A stretch of 34,331 nt of DNA from positions 1 to 34,331 of the forward strand of contig DASWTK010000119.1 of the NCBI GenBank assembly GCA_036402175.1. The letters are read 5' to 3'. Shown here in pieces: positions 16,801 through 23,821 of this stretch; within the stretch, counting starts at the first letter, position 1; each line of letters starts with the position of its first letter. Below the pieces are notes generated by a model, which was given only the letters and a program-made list of their open reading frames with translations, searched no databases and was not told the DNA's origin. Position numbers and translations under genes: made by a program. This DNA is from DASPKM01 sp036402175. Lineage in GTDB: Bacteria; Bacteroidota; Bacteroidia; Chitinophagales; Chitinophagaceae.

Positions 16801-16919
16801 TCTCCGGCAATGGCCTCAATAACATGGCGATGCGGGCAAAGGAGATGAATGGTCAGTGTGAAGTGGTGAGCCAGCCCGGAAACGGAACCATGGTCAGGCT
16901 TAAATTCCCAGTCCCCTAA
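13842..16919 (+). CDS. Large propeller-type sensor histidine kinase (Reg_prop-Y_Y_Y-HisKA_3-HATPase)
   Basis: A 1025-residue membrane kinase. After a signal peptide (about 1-25), roughly 680 residues form repeated two-component-regulator propeller blades recognisable by WIGTDDGLNRYDG, WIATADGGL, WLGTNRGI and WVSTYGGGL. A Y_Y_Y domain follows (about 710-780; FKVRATSRPGIWSD). One membrane helix (about 788-808) leads to a HisKA_3 helix with phospho-acceptor His828 in AQDLHDNVGSTLSS. The HATPase has an N-box near 937-948 (KEAVNNALKYSE) and a G1 box DDGKGFD. This is the layout of the periplasmic half of hybrid systems that sense glycans in Bacteroides, but here the kinase is not fused to its regulator, which is the next gene. 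The ligand is unknown; no polysaccharide-utilisation genes lie nearby. ATG 13848 is an alternative start. Confidence 0.95.
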   Translation: MTMSRSIRFFGILVLLAISLPSVANQPSLYFRNLTTANGLSHRKVNCILQDRRGFMWIGTDDGLNRYDGNKFVPFRHEPSNPSSMSGNIVTSLVEDKEGIIWIATADGGLTKYDYTAPPDRQFRQFKHSLADSTSIPVNIINALIEDQFGFLWLATSGNGVLRFDKRKETFMTLPNWARTALALCLDHQGMIWVGREGRGLLKINPATFAVESDERYNNLYMKLPHMVVTSLYRDSRNHIWLGSWDKVVYRYNSQLGKEEVFSKTDHPNSFAKDDPISFAEDLRRRIWIGGKYGGLYIYDPTSNEFYHYDHDPSREGSLTDNQVNSIYRDRSGNIWLGTNRGISIHNPGLQQFEQTFLAPSENKKAITLYDFLEIPGKRLLIGTSNGIYEEVNGEWRLRPLSYNGQRLSATKFYRSSNGAIYLGTNLSLFRMNPSDFSLQLLPNTEKDIVMSRIIESRVVSIEEDTINGHPVLLVSPYGHFLAYYDFTLQQWVSRQDTSLNIIQRLGMRDHMVRRFFKTRDGQIWLANTKSGLGEWVRNSFPAIRYYSNMPNKLESISNNHVYDLAEDSKGNLWVSTYGGGLHYFNTAKKQFSHITSSQNLGEGIQTDDHGNVWMIANGNLHKYDIQKRSYSTFQLPDVEKTGGIHGYIFKSSDGRMFVAGTNYFIAFHPDSIRELSTQPKVYLTDFKVFNTSYNHLLQQRNIQLRHTQNFLSFEFAAPSFNGPVHYSWMLEGVDPDWVDAQSNSANYPNLSGGNYTFKVRATSRPGIWSDDIATISIRIIPPFWKQPWFFILCGLLIIAAAYAVYRYRINEILKRQAIRNKIAQDLHDNVGSTLSSISVYSQVAKIHQSQGNSNDLQNVLGRIAATSSEMISEMNDIVWTINPRNDSMQKILQRMESFAKPLLHTQNIQFRFQYDPSVMNVNLEMEKRKNFYLIFKEAVNNALKYSECRNMEVFVHYRHHQIELVVKDDGKGFDRATIDTKSRESLSGNGLNNMAMRAKEMNGQCEVVSQPGNGTMVRLKFPVP

Positions 16920-16971
16920 TTCGGGGATTGCGTTCATCATAAAATTGGCGGAACTTTATAAGAATTACTTT

Positions 16972-17619
16972 ATGAGCCTACGCATTGCAATATTCGACGA
17001 TAACAAGAACATCAGGGAAAGCATTACACTATTGCTGAAGACCGTTCCGGGAATGGAGGTGGTTGGATCATTCGCGCATGTGCTGGATTGTGTGGAAGAC
17101 ACCAGGGAATGCAAGCCTGATATTGTATTGATGGATATCGAGATGCCTGGCATGACCGGCATAGAAGCGGTAAAATCGATCAAAAAGGAATTTCCGCACA
17201 TACAGGTACTGATGCAGACAGTGTTTGAAGATGATGACAGGGTTTTTGATTCCATCTGTGCAGGCGCATCAGGTTATATTCTTAAAAATTTTCTCAATAC
17301 CAAGCTCATTGAATCCATTATGGAGTTGCAGTACGGGGGCTCGCCCATGTCGCCTTCAATTGCGAGGAAGGTATTAAATAAAATGCAGCAGATACCTCAG
17401 CACGTTAGACCGGAGGAGTCGCCCGATTACCAGCTTACACCGCGTGAGAAGGAAGTGCTAACCTGTCTTGTAAATGGCCAGAGCTATAAAATGATTGCAG
17501 CCGACCTGCATATCAGTTATGAAACCGTTCGATCGCACGTAAAGAAAATATACGAGAAGCTGCACGTAGCTTCATTGACAGAAGTAGTGGCAAAGGCGAT
17601 TAATCAGCGACTTGTTTAA
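16972..17619 (+). CDS. Response regulator, NarL/FixJ family, partner of the propeller kinase
   Basis: Starting at ATG 16972 the protein has 215 residues and begins MSLRIAIFDDNKN, the normal start of a receiver; a TTG 27 bp upstream would add only an odd extension. Asp9/Asp10 and phospho-acceptor Asp55 (DIVLMDIEMPGMTG) are intact, with the conserved Lys in YILKNF. The LuxR-type DNA-binding domain begins LTPREKEVLTCLVNG and includes ISYETVRSHVKKIYEKL. It follows the propeller kinase by 52 bp on the same strand and is its obvious phosphotransfer partner. It may control the neighbouring binding-protein and methyltransferase genes, but that is only a guess from position. Confidence 0.95.
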   Translation: MSLRIAIFDDNKNIRESITLLLKTVPGMEVVGSFAHVLDCVEDTRECKPDIVLMDIEMPGMTGIEAVKSIKKEFPHIQVLMQTVFEDDDRVFDSICAGASGYILKNFLNTKLIESIMELQYGGSPMSPSIARKVLNKMQQIPQHVRPEESPDYQLTPREKEVLTCLVNGQSYKMIAADLHISYETVRSHVKKIYEKLHVASLTEVVAKAINQRLV

Positions 17620-17712
17620 CCCACGTTTTGTAATCTTCACATTCTTATGTGGTCTTAAATTTATACGGGCCACGATTCTTTGTGGTAATTTCAGTTTCCA
17701 TTAAAGAATATT

Positions 17713-18624
17713 TTGAAAGCCACCATTTTATTAATCTTTCATTTCCTGCTCTCGCTGCTTGCAATTTCGCAGGCGGGTAAGCAGTCACCTTACAGGCTGG
17801 TGCTTGCAACCTATACCTATTCTACCAACGACAGGCTGGGTAGTCTTAGGCCGCTGGCTGAATATCTGAAGCAGGAAACCGGCCTGGAGGTCGTTGCGCG
17901 AAGTTTCCCAACAGTTCAGCAATTGATGGAAGCTATCAGCAAAGGTGAGGTTGACCTTGCGATGATCAATACGCTGGGCTACCTGTCATTTCAAAGAAAT
18001 TACCCCAACATAATTTCACCGCTGGTAAGTTTAGACCCGGGCGGGAGCGGAATAACCAATTACGGCGGTTGTATACTTGCGTCCAAACGATCGGGGATCA
18101 CATCATTAAAAGATATCGATAAAGATAAACGCCATTCGCTTGCGCTGGTAGGAAATGCTTCTACTTCCGGCAACCTGGTGCCACGGCTGATACTGAATAG
18201 TCTGGGAGTAAGGAAAGCAGAAGAGGCTTTTAATGTTTATTATGCCGGCACACATAAGCAGGTTGCAGAAGACCTGCTTACTGGCAAAGCCGACATTGGA
18301 GGTTGTGGATGTGATGAATTTGATAAGAATGTAAAATCGGTTGAAGGTTTCAGTGAGAAGGTGGTGAACGTTGCATCGTTCAATAATATTCCACTTGGTC
18401 CGATTGTATACCGGAAAACGTTGGATGCAGGTAATGTTCAAAAACTGGAAAAGGCGCTTCTGGAAGTGCATTTAAAGAAGCCGGGAGTTTTTCGCGAATT
18501 TTGTGCGGGTTGGACCGAATTCCTGGAATCAAAAAAATTCCGGGTTTCCCGTGATGCCGACTATGATGAGTTTCGCGCGCTTTTTGGCGATAATGAATCT
18601 CTCTGGAAATTACTGAACAATTAA
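17713..18624 (+). CDS. Solo PhnD-like periplasmic binding protein
   Basis: A 303-residue protein with a signal peptide (about 1-20, ending AISQA) and the fold pattern of phosphate/phosphonate-type substrate-binding proteins (PhnD family). Recognisable segments are RPLAEYLKQETGLEV, VDLAMINTLGYLSF, SGITSLKDIDKDKRHSLALV, NASTSGNLVPRLILNSLG, YYAGTHKQVAEDLLTGKADI and NIPLGPIVYRK. In PhnD transporters such proteins deliver ligand to an ABC permease, but no permease or ATPase is nearby. The start is TTG at 17713; no in-frame ATG gives a signal peptide. It ends one base before the methyltransferase start. Its position beside the kinase/regulator pair suggests a sensory role, as for solo binding proteins that feed two-component systems; this is inference. 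The pair of Cys in GGCGCDEFDKN is noteworthy. Confidence 0.85.
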   Translation: MKATILLIFHFLLSLLAISQAGKQSPYRLVLATYTYSTNDRLGSLRPLAEYLKQETGLEVVARSFPTVQQLMEAISKGEVDLAMINTLGYLSFQRNYPNIISPLVSLDPGGSGITNYGGCILASKRSGITSLKDIDKDKRHSLALVGNASTSGNLVPRLILNSLGVRKAEEAFNVYYAGTHKQVAEDLLTGKADIGGCGCDEFDKNVKSVEGFSEKVVNVASFNNIPLGPIVYRKTLDAGNVQKLEKALLEVHLKKPGVFREFCAGWTEFLESKKFRVSRDADYDEFRALFGDNESLWKLLNN

Positions 18625-18625
18625 T

Positions 18626-19348
18626 ATGGCTTCGGTCAAGGATCATTATGATGCTCATCTGGGCAAATTTTATAGCTGGATGCTGGGCAACTTCGAAGAA
18701 AGGGTGCAACAGCAGGCCAGCTATTTCAGACTCCTGCAACTGGATCCTTCTCGTAATAAAGTTGCGTTTGACCTCGGATGCGGAAATGGAATTCAGTCTG
18801 TAGCGCTTGCAGATTTGGGCTATCAGGTAATTGCCGTTGATTTCAATACACAATTGCTAAATGAACTGCGCACCAACGCAGCCGGCAAGGCAGTAACCAT
18901 CGTTGAGGCCGACCTTTCAGATACAAATCAGTATCTACAGACAGCTGAGCTAATGGTTTGTATGGGAGATACCATCACGCATTTTGAATCCATCGCGCAG
19001 ATCGAAACCGTGCTGAACGAATGGTATCACTCGCTTGTCCCCGGCGGCAGACTTTTGATTTCATTCAGGGATCTTTCAGTTGAGCCTGAGCCTGAAAAGC
19101 GGTTCATTCCGGTCAGGAGCGATGAGAACAGGATACTTACCTGCTTTCTCGAATATCATCACGAACACGTAATGGTTCATGATCTGCTTTATGAAAACCT
19201 CAATGGCCAGTGGAATTTTTCGGTAAGTACATATAAAAAACTTCGACTCTCGAGGAACCAGGTCGCGGGCTTCCTGGTGAAATGCGGATTCCGGGTCCGC
19301 GACGGTCGTACCATAGACGGCATGCTGTACATCTCAGCCGATAAATAA
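18626..19348 (+). CDS. Class I SAM-dependent methyltransferase
   Basis: A 240-residue cytoplasmic protein with a Rossmann methyltransferase core. SAM-binding motif I is VAFDLGCGNGIQS (Asp49 to Gly55), motif II ends VIAVDFN, an acidic VEADLSD follows, and motif IV is at MVCMGDTITHF. The post-core LVPGGRLLISFRDL is also typical. No motif fixes the substrate; the family covers small molecules and proteins. The ATG lies one base after the stop of the binding-protein gene, so the two are almost certainly one transcript and translationally coupled. The link between an extracytoplasmic binding protein and a cytoplasmic methyltransferase is not obvious. Confidence 0.9.
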   Translation: MASVKDHYDAHLGKFYSWMLGNFEERVQQQASYFRLLQLDPSRNKVAFDLGCGNGIQSVALADLGYQVIAVDFNTQLLNELRTNAAGKAVTIVEADLSDTNQYLQTAELMVCMGDTITHFESIAQIETVLNEWYHSLVPGGRLLISFRDLSVEPEPEKRFIPVRSDENRILTCFLEYHHEHVMVHDLLYENLNGQWNFSVSTYKKLRLSRNQVAGFLVKCGFRVRDGRTIDGMLYISADK

Positions 19349-19379
19349 CTCCCTCCCCACTTTCGGTGACCCCTCGCAT

Positions 19380-19400
19380 CTGATATGGTTATTGTATCAG
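19380..19400. repeat. Dyad CTGATA-N9-TATCAG between the methyltransferase and TPR genes
   Basis: A perfect 6-bp inverted repeat with a 9-nt centre lies 55 bp before the TPR gene. No T-run follows, so an operator is more likely than a terminator. Confidence 0.35.
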
Positions 19401-19455
19401 CCGCGCTGGTTTGTGATTTTTGCTGTTCAATTTTTTAATTCTTTCAACCTAAGTT

Positions 19456-21168
19456 ATGCGACTCTATCTTATTTTATCTGCCTTATTTGTTGCGGGGTTT
19501 ATTTCAAACCGCGATGAAGTAACAGGTGTTGAATCAAACGATCCGCGTAAAGCAGGCAACGCGGTTTTTTGTTCACCGTCTTTTGATCCTTCGAAACTGG
19601 ATGCCGGCAAAGCGCCTTTATTCAGCGGACTCGGAAATCATCAGTACAGGATCACTACATCATCTTCAAAAGCGCAGCAATATTTTAACCAGGGGTTAAA
19701 TCTTGTATATGCATTCAACCATACCGAAGCAGGTCGTTCGTTCAAAGCGGCGATCCAGGCCGACTCAACCTGCGCAATGGCATACTGGGGCATGGGAATG
19801 GTGCTTGGGCCAAATTATAATGCGGCGCTGAATCCAACGAGTCTGGCCGATATCAATGAGGTGATGGATAAAGCAGTTCGGTATTCAGGAAAAGTAACAG
19901 AAAGAGAAAAAGCGCTGATCTACGCGCTTTCCAAAAGGTTTCCAAGAGAAGCTGTAAAGGACATGACGCCATTTAACGAGGCCTACTCAGCGGCAATGAA
20001 ACAGGCATATGAGAAATTTCCGGGCGATTCCGATATCGCAGCGTTGTATGCAGATGCGCTTATGAATGAGCATCCATGGAACCTTTGGCTGAAGGATGGA
20101 AGCGCGCAGCCATGGACTCCGGCTATTGTTAAGGTGCTTGAAGACCTGTTGCAAAAATGGCCACAGCATCCGGGAGCCAACCATATGTACATTCATGCGG
20201 TAGAAGCTTCCAGACAGGCAGACAAGGCATTGCCTTCGGCCGACAGGTTACGCGATATGATGCCTGCTGCCGGACATTTGGTGCATATGCCTTCTCATAT
20301 TTATATACGTACCGGGCATTATCACGAAGGTGTGATAGCGAACGAAAAAGCAAGTGCTGCAGACAGCAATTATATTACTCAATGTAAAGTACAGGGATCC
20401 TACGCGTTGATGCTTTACCCGCACAACGTTCACTTTCTTGCAGCCTGTGCTTTTTTAGAAGGAAACAGTAAGAAAGCAATTGAAGCAGCCTGGCGGGTAT
20501 CAAGAATAGCCGACAAAAAATACCTGCATGAAAATACTACCATCCAACATTATTACATCATTCCATATTATGTAATGGTTCAACTTGGAAAATGGAATGA
20601 TATCCTTCAATTGCAAAGGCCTGGCGCATCTTTGAAATACCCTAATGCCATTTGGCATTATGCACGAGGGATGGCTCAGGCGGCATTGGGCAATATGCAG
20701 GAAGCTGAAAAAGAACTTGGCGCTTTGAGGTCGTTCGCTGAAGATGCTTCATTAAAGACCCTGCTTATCTGGGAAAACAACAGCGCATCGGACCTTGCAC
20801 AGATAGCGCTGAAGGTTCTGGACGCAGAAATAGCGGCAAAGCAAAGGAAATACGATGCAGCAATTACTTCGCTGAAGGAAGCCGTTGAAATAGAAGACCG
20901 GCTTACTTACCAGGAACCGCCGGATTGGTTCTTTTCAGTTCGGCATAGCTTAGGTCATGTATTGATAAAGGCGGGCAGATTTGCCGAAGCGGAAAAGATT
21001 TACCTCGAGGACCTGGTCACTTTTCCGGATAATGGTTGGGCGCTGAAAGGCCTTTATAATAGCCTGAAGGGCCAGCAACGTGAACAGGAAGCCGCGCAGG
21101 CGAAGAAGCGTTTTGAGGAAGCCTGGAAGCATGCCGATTTCAGTTTGACCTCGTCCAGGATTGAATAA
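19456..21168 (+). CDS. Exported TPR protein with His-rich central motif
   Basis: A 570-residue protein with a hydrophobic N-terminus (about 1-16) that probably directs export. Helical TPR-like units occur at about 75-115 (AQQYFNQGLNLVYAFNHTEA, then CAMAYWGMGMVLG) and again through the C-terminal half (RYDAA-like repeats near 470 and GHVLIKAGRFAEAEKIY near 500-520). The middle contains NEHPWNLW, HPGANHMYIHAVEAS and a dense His cluster, GHLVHMPSHIYIRTGHYHEG (His274, 277, 281, 288, 290). Such a cluster could bind a metal or heme, but no known enzyme motif is present. Related long TPR proteins in Bacteroidota and Acidobacteriota are, as far as I know, uncharacterised. A terminator follows and separates it from the redox-like cluster. 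Confidence 0.85.
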   Translation: MRLYLILSALFVAGFISNRDEVTGVESNDPRKAGNAVFCSPSFDPSKLDAGKAPLFSGLGNHQYRITTSSSKAQQYFNQGLNLVYAFNHTEAGRSFKAAIQADSTCAMAYWGMGMVLGPNYNAALNPTSLADINEVMDKAVRYSGKVTEREKALIYALSKRFPREAVKDMTPFNEAYSAAMKQAYEKFPGDSDIAALYADALMNEHPWNLWLKDGSAQPWTPAIVKVLEDLLQKWPQHPGANHMYIHAVEASRQADKALPSADRLRDMMPAAGHLVHMPSHIYIRTGHYHEGVIANEKASAADSNYITQCKVQGSYALMLYPHNVHFLAACAFLEGNSKKAIEAAWRVSRIADKKYLHENTTIQHYYIIPYYVMVQLGKWNDILQLQRPGASLKYPNAIWHYARGMAQAALGNMQEAEKELGALRSFAEDASLKTLLIWENNSASDLAQIALKVLDAEIAAKQRKYDAAITSLKEAVEIEDRLTYQEPPDWFFSVRHSLGHVLIKAGRFAEAEKIYLEDLVTFPDNGWALKGLYNSLKGQQREQEAAQAKKRFEEAWKHADFSLTSSRIE

Positions 21169-21206
21169 GTAACATCTTGTATTCTTATAGTTTAGGGTTT
21201 TCGGTA

Positions 21207-21236
21207 GCCTGGCTTTTCCAAGCCGGGCATTTTTTT
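21207..21236 (+). terminator. Rho-independent terminator after the TPR gene
   Basis: GCCTGGCTT (21207-21215) pairs with AAGCCGGGC (21220-21228), with one G-T wobble, around a TTCC loop. It is followed by ATTTTTTT. Confidence 0.85.
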
Positions 21237-21312
21237 AAGCAACTGTTCATTCATTTTTTTCGTATGGACAAATGAAAAACTTACCTTATTACTTTAAAGG
21301 CAATTCATTTAT

Positions 21313-21669
21313 ATGCTGAAAAAAATTATCCTGACTGGCTTAGTGGCAGTTACATTTACGGTAACTGGCTGTGTTTACGACAAAGAAGAATTATTGTATC
21401 CCGGTGGAACCGTTTGCCAGGGAGCTGCCAATAAATTCACCGACGTATTTCCCATTATTCAGTCGAAGTGCGCAATCAATAGCGGCTGTCATGCAGCCGG
21501 CAGCAACAACGCCGGCGGGCCATTGACAAGCTATGATCTGATAAAGAACAAGGCTGCAAATATCAAGCACCAGGTAAAGACAGGCCTTATGCCTCAACTT
21601 GGATCACTGACACCCGCGGAACTTCAAAGTATAGTTTGCTGGGTTGACGCAGGGGCGCTCAATAATTAA
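21313..21669 (+). CDS. Small lipoprotein with atypical cytochrome c-like CX5CH motif
   Basis: A 118-residue lipoprotein: signal peptide with lipobox VTGC (Cys20). The mature part resembles a small c-type cytochrome. FPIIQSKCAINSGCHAAG gives Cys53-x5-Cys59-His60, a candidate Met axial ligand sits in GLMPQLG (Met93), and a C-terminal helix LTPAELQSIVCWVDAGA matches the usual 'LTxxExxxlxxWixxG' cytochrome ending. The spacing between the Cys residues is longer than the standard CXXCH, so covalent heme binding is uncertain. Cys35 and Cys109 could form a disulfide. It is the first gene of a plus-strand cluster with an OB-fold, a YceI-like and a barrel protein, so a redox role at the envelope is plausible. 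Confidence 0.8.
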   Translation: MLKKIILTGLVAVTFTVTGCVYDKEELLYPGGTVCQGAANKFTDVFPIIQSKCAINSGCHAAGSNNAGGPLTSYDLIKNKAANIKHQVKTGLMPQLGSLTPAELQSIVCWVDAGALNN

Positions 21670-21676
21670 ATTAATC

Positions 21677-22141
21677 ATGGCAATGAACAGAAGAGTTTCA
21701 ATAATAGTGGCTGTCTTACTGGTCGCCGCTGCGATAGCTGTTTATGCATGGAGAGAATTCAATCGGAAGAATGAGAGCCTGGCCGGAATTAAACCAGCAT
21801 ATGAAGTTGATGCAACATTTTTAATAAGCGAGTTCAATGCAAATGATACTGTAGCGGATTCAAAATATCTGGGACAGGTTGTAGCAGTGCATGGCATGGT
21901 GAAGCAGGTTGAAAAGGATGAAGAAGGGAATTACACAATTGTGATGGGAGATACAATGGATATGTCATCTGTAAGATGTGCTATGGATAGCACCCAGGCA
22001 GGGAAGGCATCTTCCCTGAAAAGGGGAGAAAATGTAAAGGTTAAAGGATCATTCACCGGATTTGAGAAAGACGATACAGGATTGCTTGGATCGGATGTTA
22101 AGCTGAACAGGGGAGTTATTGTAAATGCAGATAACAGGTAA
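21677..22141 (+). CDS. Membrane-anchored OB-fold (tRNA_anti-like) protein
   Basis: From ATG 21677 (or 21683, seven bases after the previous stop) the protein has about 154 residues. One N-terminal helix (about 7-25, SIIVAVLLVAAAIAVYAW) anchors it, with the rest exposed, probably to the periplasm. The soluble part (about 40-150) has the OB-fold rhythm of the Bacteroidota tRNA_anti-like family: VDATFLISEFNAND, then YLGQVVAVHGMVKQVEKD, VRCAMD and LKRGENVKVKGSFTGF. An in-frame TTG upstream, inside the previous gene, is rejected because it would precede the helix with a charged stretch. The ligand is unknown; such domains bind oligonucleotides or oligosaccharides. It is co-directional and tightly spaced with the cytochrome-like lipoprotein gene. 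Confidence 0.85.
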   Translation: MAMNRRVSIIVAVLLVAAAIAVYAWREFNRKNESLAGIKPAYEVDATFLISEFNANDTVADSKYLGQVVAVHGMVKQVEKDEEGNYTIVMGDTMDMSSVRCAMDSTQAGKASSLKRGENVKVKGSFTGFEKDDTGLLGSDVKLNRGVIVNADNR

Positions 22142-22177
22142 CAACTAACGTGGGTTTGTGTACGTAAAGAAATTTGT

Positions 22178-22729
22178 ATGAAGAAAGTGTTTGCGATTGT
22201 AATTGGTTTTACTGCTATAGTAAGTAGCGTTACCGCCCAGGATAAGTTTTTTACAAAAACAGGTAAGGTTTCATTTTATTCGAGGGCGCCTCTTGAAAAT
22301 ATAGAAGCGCACAACCGTTCAATGACCTGTGTGCTTGATTCAAAATCCGGGAACATTCAGTTTTCTGTGCTGATGAAAGGATTTGAATTTGAAAAAGCGT
22401 TGATGCAGCGGCATTTTAATGAAAACTATCTGGAAACTACCAGATATCCGAAGGCGGAATTCAAAGGACAGGTTCTGAACAATGGTGAAGTAAATTATAC
22501 AACCGAAGGAACTTACAAAGCAAGGGTTAAGGGAATGCTTACGATTCATGGTCAAACGCAGGAGGTTGAAACGGATGGCACACTCACCGTAAAAAATGGA
22601 AAGCTGATGGCGGAATCGGATTTCAAAGTTCGACTGGCAGACTATAAAATAAAGAATGATAAAATGAACAACATCTCCAATACCATCAGCGTATCGGTGA
22701 ATTGTTCACTGGAGCCGCTCAATCATTAA
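22178..22729 (+). CDS. YceI-like periplasmic protein
   Basis: A 183-residue secreted protein with a signal peptide (about 1-20, ending SVTAQ). The mature part follows the YceI lipocalin-like pattern: KVSFYSRAPLENIEAHN, IQFSVLMKGFEFEKALMQ, MQRHFNENYLETTRYPKAEF, a central VKGMLTIHGQTQEVE and a C-terminal SDFKVRLADYKI. YceI proteins bind polyisoprenoids or similar amphiphiles. In several bacteria they are found with respiratory components. It sits 36 bp after the OB-fold gene and 11 bp before the barrel gene, in one apparent operon. Confidence 0.92.
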   Translation: MKKVFAIVIGFTAIVSSVTAQDKFFTKTGKVSFYSRAPLENIEAHNRSMTCVLDSKSGNIQFSVLMKGFEFEKALMQRHFNENYLETTRYPKAEFKGQVLNNGEVNYTTEGTYKARVKGMLTIHGQTQEVETDGTLTVKNGKLMAESDFKVRLADYKIKNDKMNNISNTISVSVNCSLEPLNH

Positions 22730-22740
22730 ACTAAAACAGC

Positions 22741-23622
22741 ATGAAAAAAATAACGCTTTTCATTCTTGCGCTCACCGGCAATTTTGTACTTCTTGCGCAG
22801 GATGAAGACCTGTTAAAACTGGTAGATAAGGATTCTTCGAAGAGGGAATTTGTGGAGAATGCGTTCAAATCCTCGAGGGTTATCAATGGTCATTCCATGG
22901 AAATGATCGCTAAGGGAAACCTCGATTTCAGGATCCTTCACCGGTTTGGAGTGATCAACAACGGAGCCAAAAATTTCTTCGGCCTCGATGAAGCAAGCAT
23001 GCGGATGGGATTTGACTATGGCATCAGCGATAACCTTACTGTTGGCATTGGACGCAGCACACTCGATAAAGAGTTTGATGGTTTCATTAAGTTAAGGGCA
23101 ATAAGGCAATCAACCGGCGAACGGTCCTCACCGGTTTCAATTGTTCTTGTGACAGGACTTACCATCAATACAATGCCATGGACGGATCCGGTGAGGGATA
23201 ATAAGTTTTCTTCGCGCGTTGGATATTATCATGCGGTCATAATAGGCCGCAAATTCAGCGAAGCGTTCAGCCTGCAGTTAAGTCCTACCATGGTTCATCG
23301 CAACCTTGTACCGTTGGCGAATGATAAGAATGACGCATACGCATTGGGGATAGGAACCAGGTTCAAACTTAGCAGGAGGATCGCGTTTGTGGCAGACTAT
23401 CATCAGATACTTTCTGGACTTGACAGGGACATTTATGAGAATCCTCTATCAATCGGGATCGACATAGAAACAGGTGGCCACGTATTCCAGCTTCATTTCA
23501 GTAATGCCGCCGGCATGAATGAGAAGGCATTTATCACCAATACAACGGATAAGTGGGGTGATGTGAGGTTTGGGTTTAATCTGTCGAGGATGTTTGTGCT
23601 GAAGAAAAAGAAAAATAATTAG
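22741..23622 (+). CDS. DUF5777-like outer-membrane beta-barrel protein
   Basis: A 293-residue exported protein (signal peptide about 1-19, ending LLAQ) rich in alternating beta strands. The segments RVINGHSMEMIAKGNLDF, ILHRFGVINNGAKNFFGLDE, MGFDYGISDNLTVGIGRS and KEFDGFIKLRAIRQ are those I associate with the DUF5777 barrel family of Bacteroidota. The C-terminus runs VRFGFNLSRMFVLKKKKNN; the last aromatic-rich strand is followed by a poly-Lys tail, which is slightly unusual for an outer-membrane barrel. It closes the cluster that begins with the cytochrome-like lipoprotein. Its stop codon lies inside the left arm of the inverted repeat that follows. Confidence 0.88.
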   Translation: MKKITLFILALTGNFVLLAQDEDLLKLVDKDSSKREFVENAFKSSRVINGHSMEMIAKGNLDFRILHRFGVINNGAKNFFGLDEASMRMGFDYGISDNLTVGIGRSTLDKEFDGFIKLRAIRQSTGERSSPVSIVLVTGLTINTMPWTDPVRDNKFSSRVGYYHAVIIGRKFSEAFSLQLSPTMVHRNLVPLANDKNDAYALGIGTRFKLSRRIAFVADYHQILSGLDRDIYENPLSIGIDIETGGHVFQLHFSNAAGMNEKAFITNTTDKWGDVRFGFNLSRMFVLKKKKNN

Positions 23623-23815
23623 CCAATTTTGCCAATTAGCAAATAAGCAAATTGGGTTGTTGAATGAAGAGAGCCCCAGTGCAATACACAGGGGCTCTCT
23701 TTAATTATCGAACTTATAACGGCCAACTGGTTTGGAATAATTTGCTTTTTGGCTAATGGGCAAAATTGGCTAATTCCCATTTGCTTATTTGCTAATTGGC
23801 AAAATTGGCTAATTT
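23617..23815. repeat. Inverted and direct repeat block (REP-like)
   Basis: The left arm (23619-23656, starting TTAGCCAATTTTGCC) and the right arm (23776-23812, ending GGCAAAATTGGCTAA) are reverse complements over 38/37 nt with a single one-base gap. A third copy, direct to the right arm and differing at three of 35 positions, lies at 23741-23775; the two direct copies have a 40-bp period. All copies are built from short GCCAATT/GCAAATT-type units. A terminator hairpin sits between the arms. The block begins in the stop codon of the barrel gene and ends 7 bp before the HExxH gene. No transposase is present. It resembles a REP/BIME-type intergenic element. Confidence 0.85.
23667..23704. terminator. 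Strong hairpin terminator inside the repeat block
   Basis: AAGAGAGCCCC (23667-23677) pairs perfectly with GGGGCTCTCTT (23691-23701) around a 13-nt loop and is followed by TTAATT on the plus strand. It most likely ends the lipoprotein-to-barrel transcript. Confidence 0.75.
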
Positions 23816-23821
23816 CCTCTC

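Noticed and set aside
13842..16919. Hybrid one-protein two-component system of Bacteroides type
   Set aside because: The protein ends after the HATPase domain; receiver and DNA-binding domains are in the separate next gene, which is LuxR-type rather than AraC-type.
16945..16971. Upstream TTG start for the regulator at 16972
   Set aside because: It adds nine residues before the standard receiver start MSLRIAIFDD, and an ATG is available.
21644..21676. Upstream TTG start for the OB-fold protein
   Set aside because: It lies inside the preceding gene and would put polar residues before the membrane anchor; ATG 21677 or 21683 is better.
23617..23815. CRISPR array
   Set aside because: There are only three copies in mixed orientation, no regular unique spacers and no cas genes; the inverted layout fits a REP-like element.
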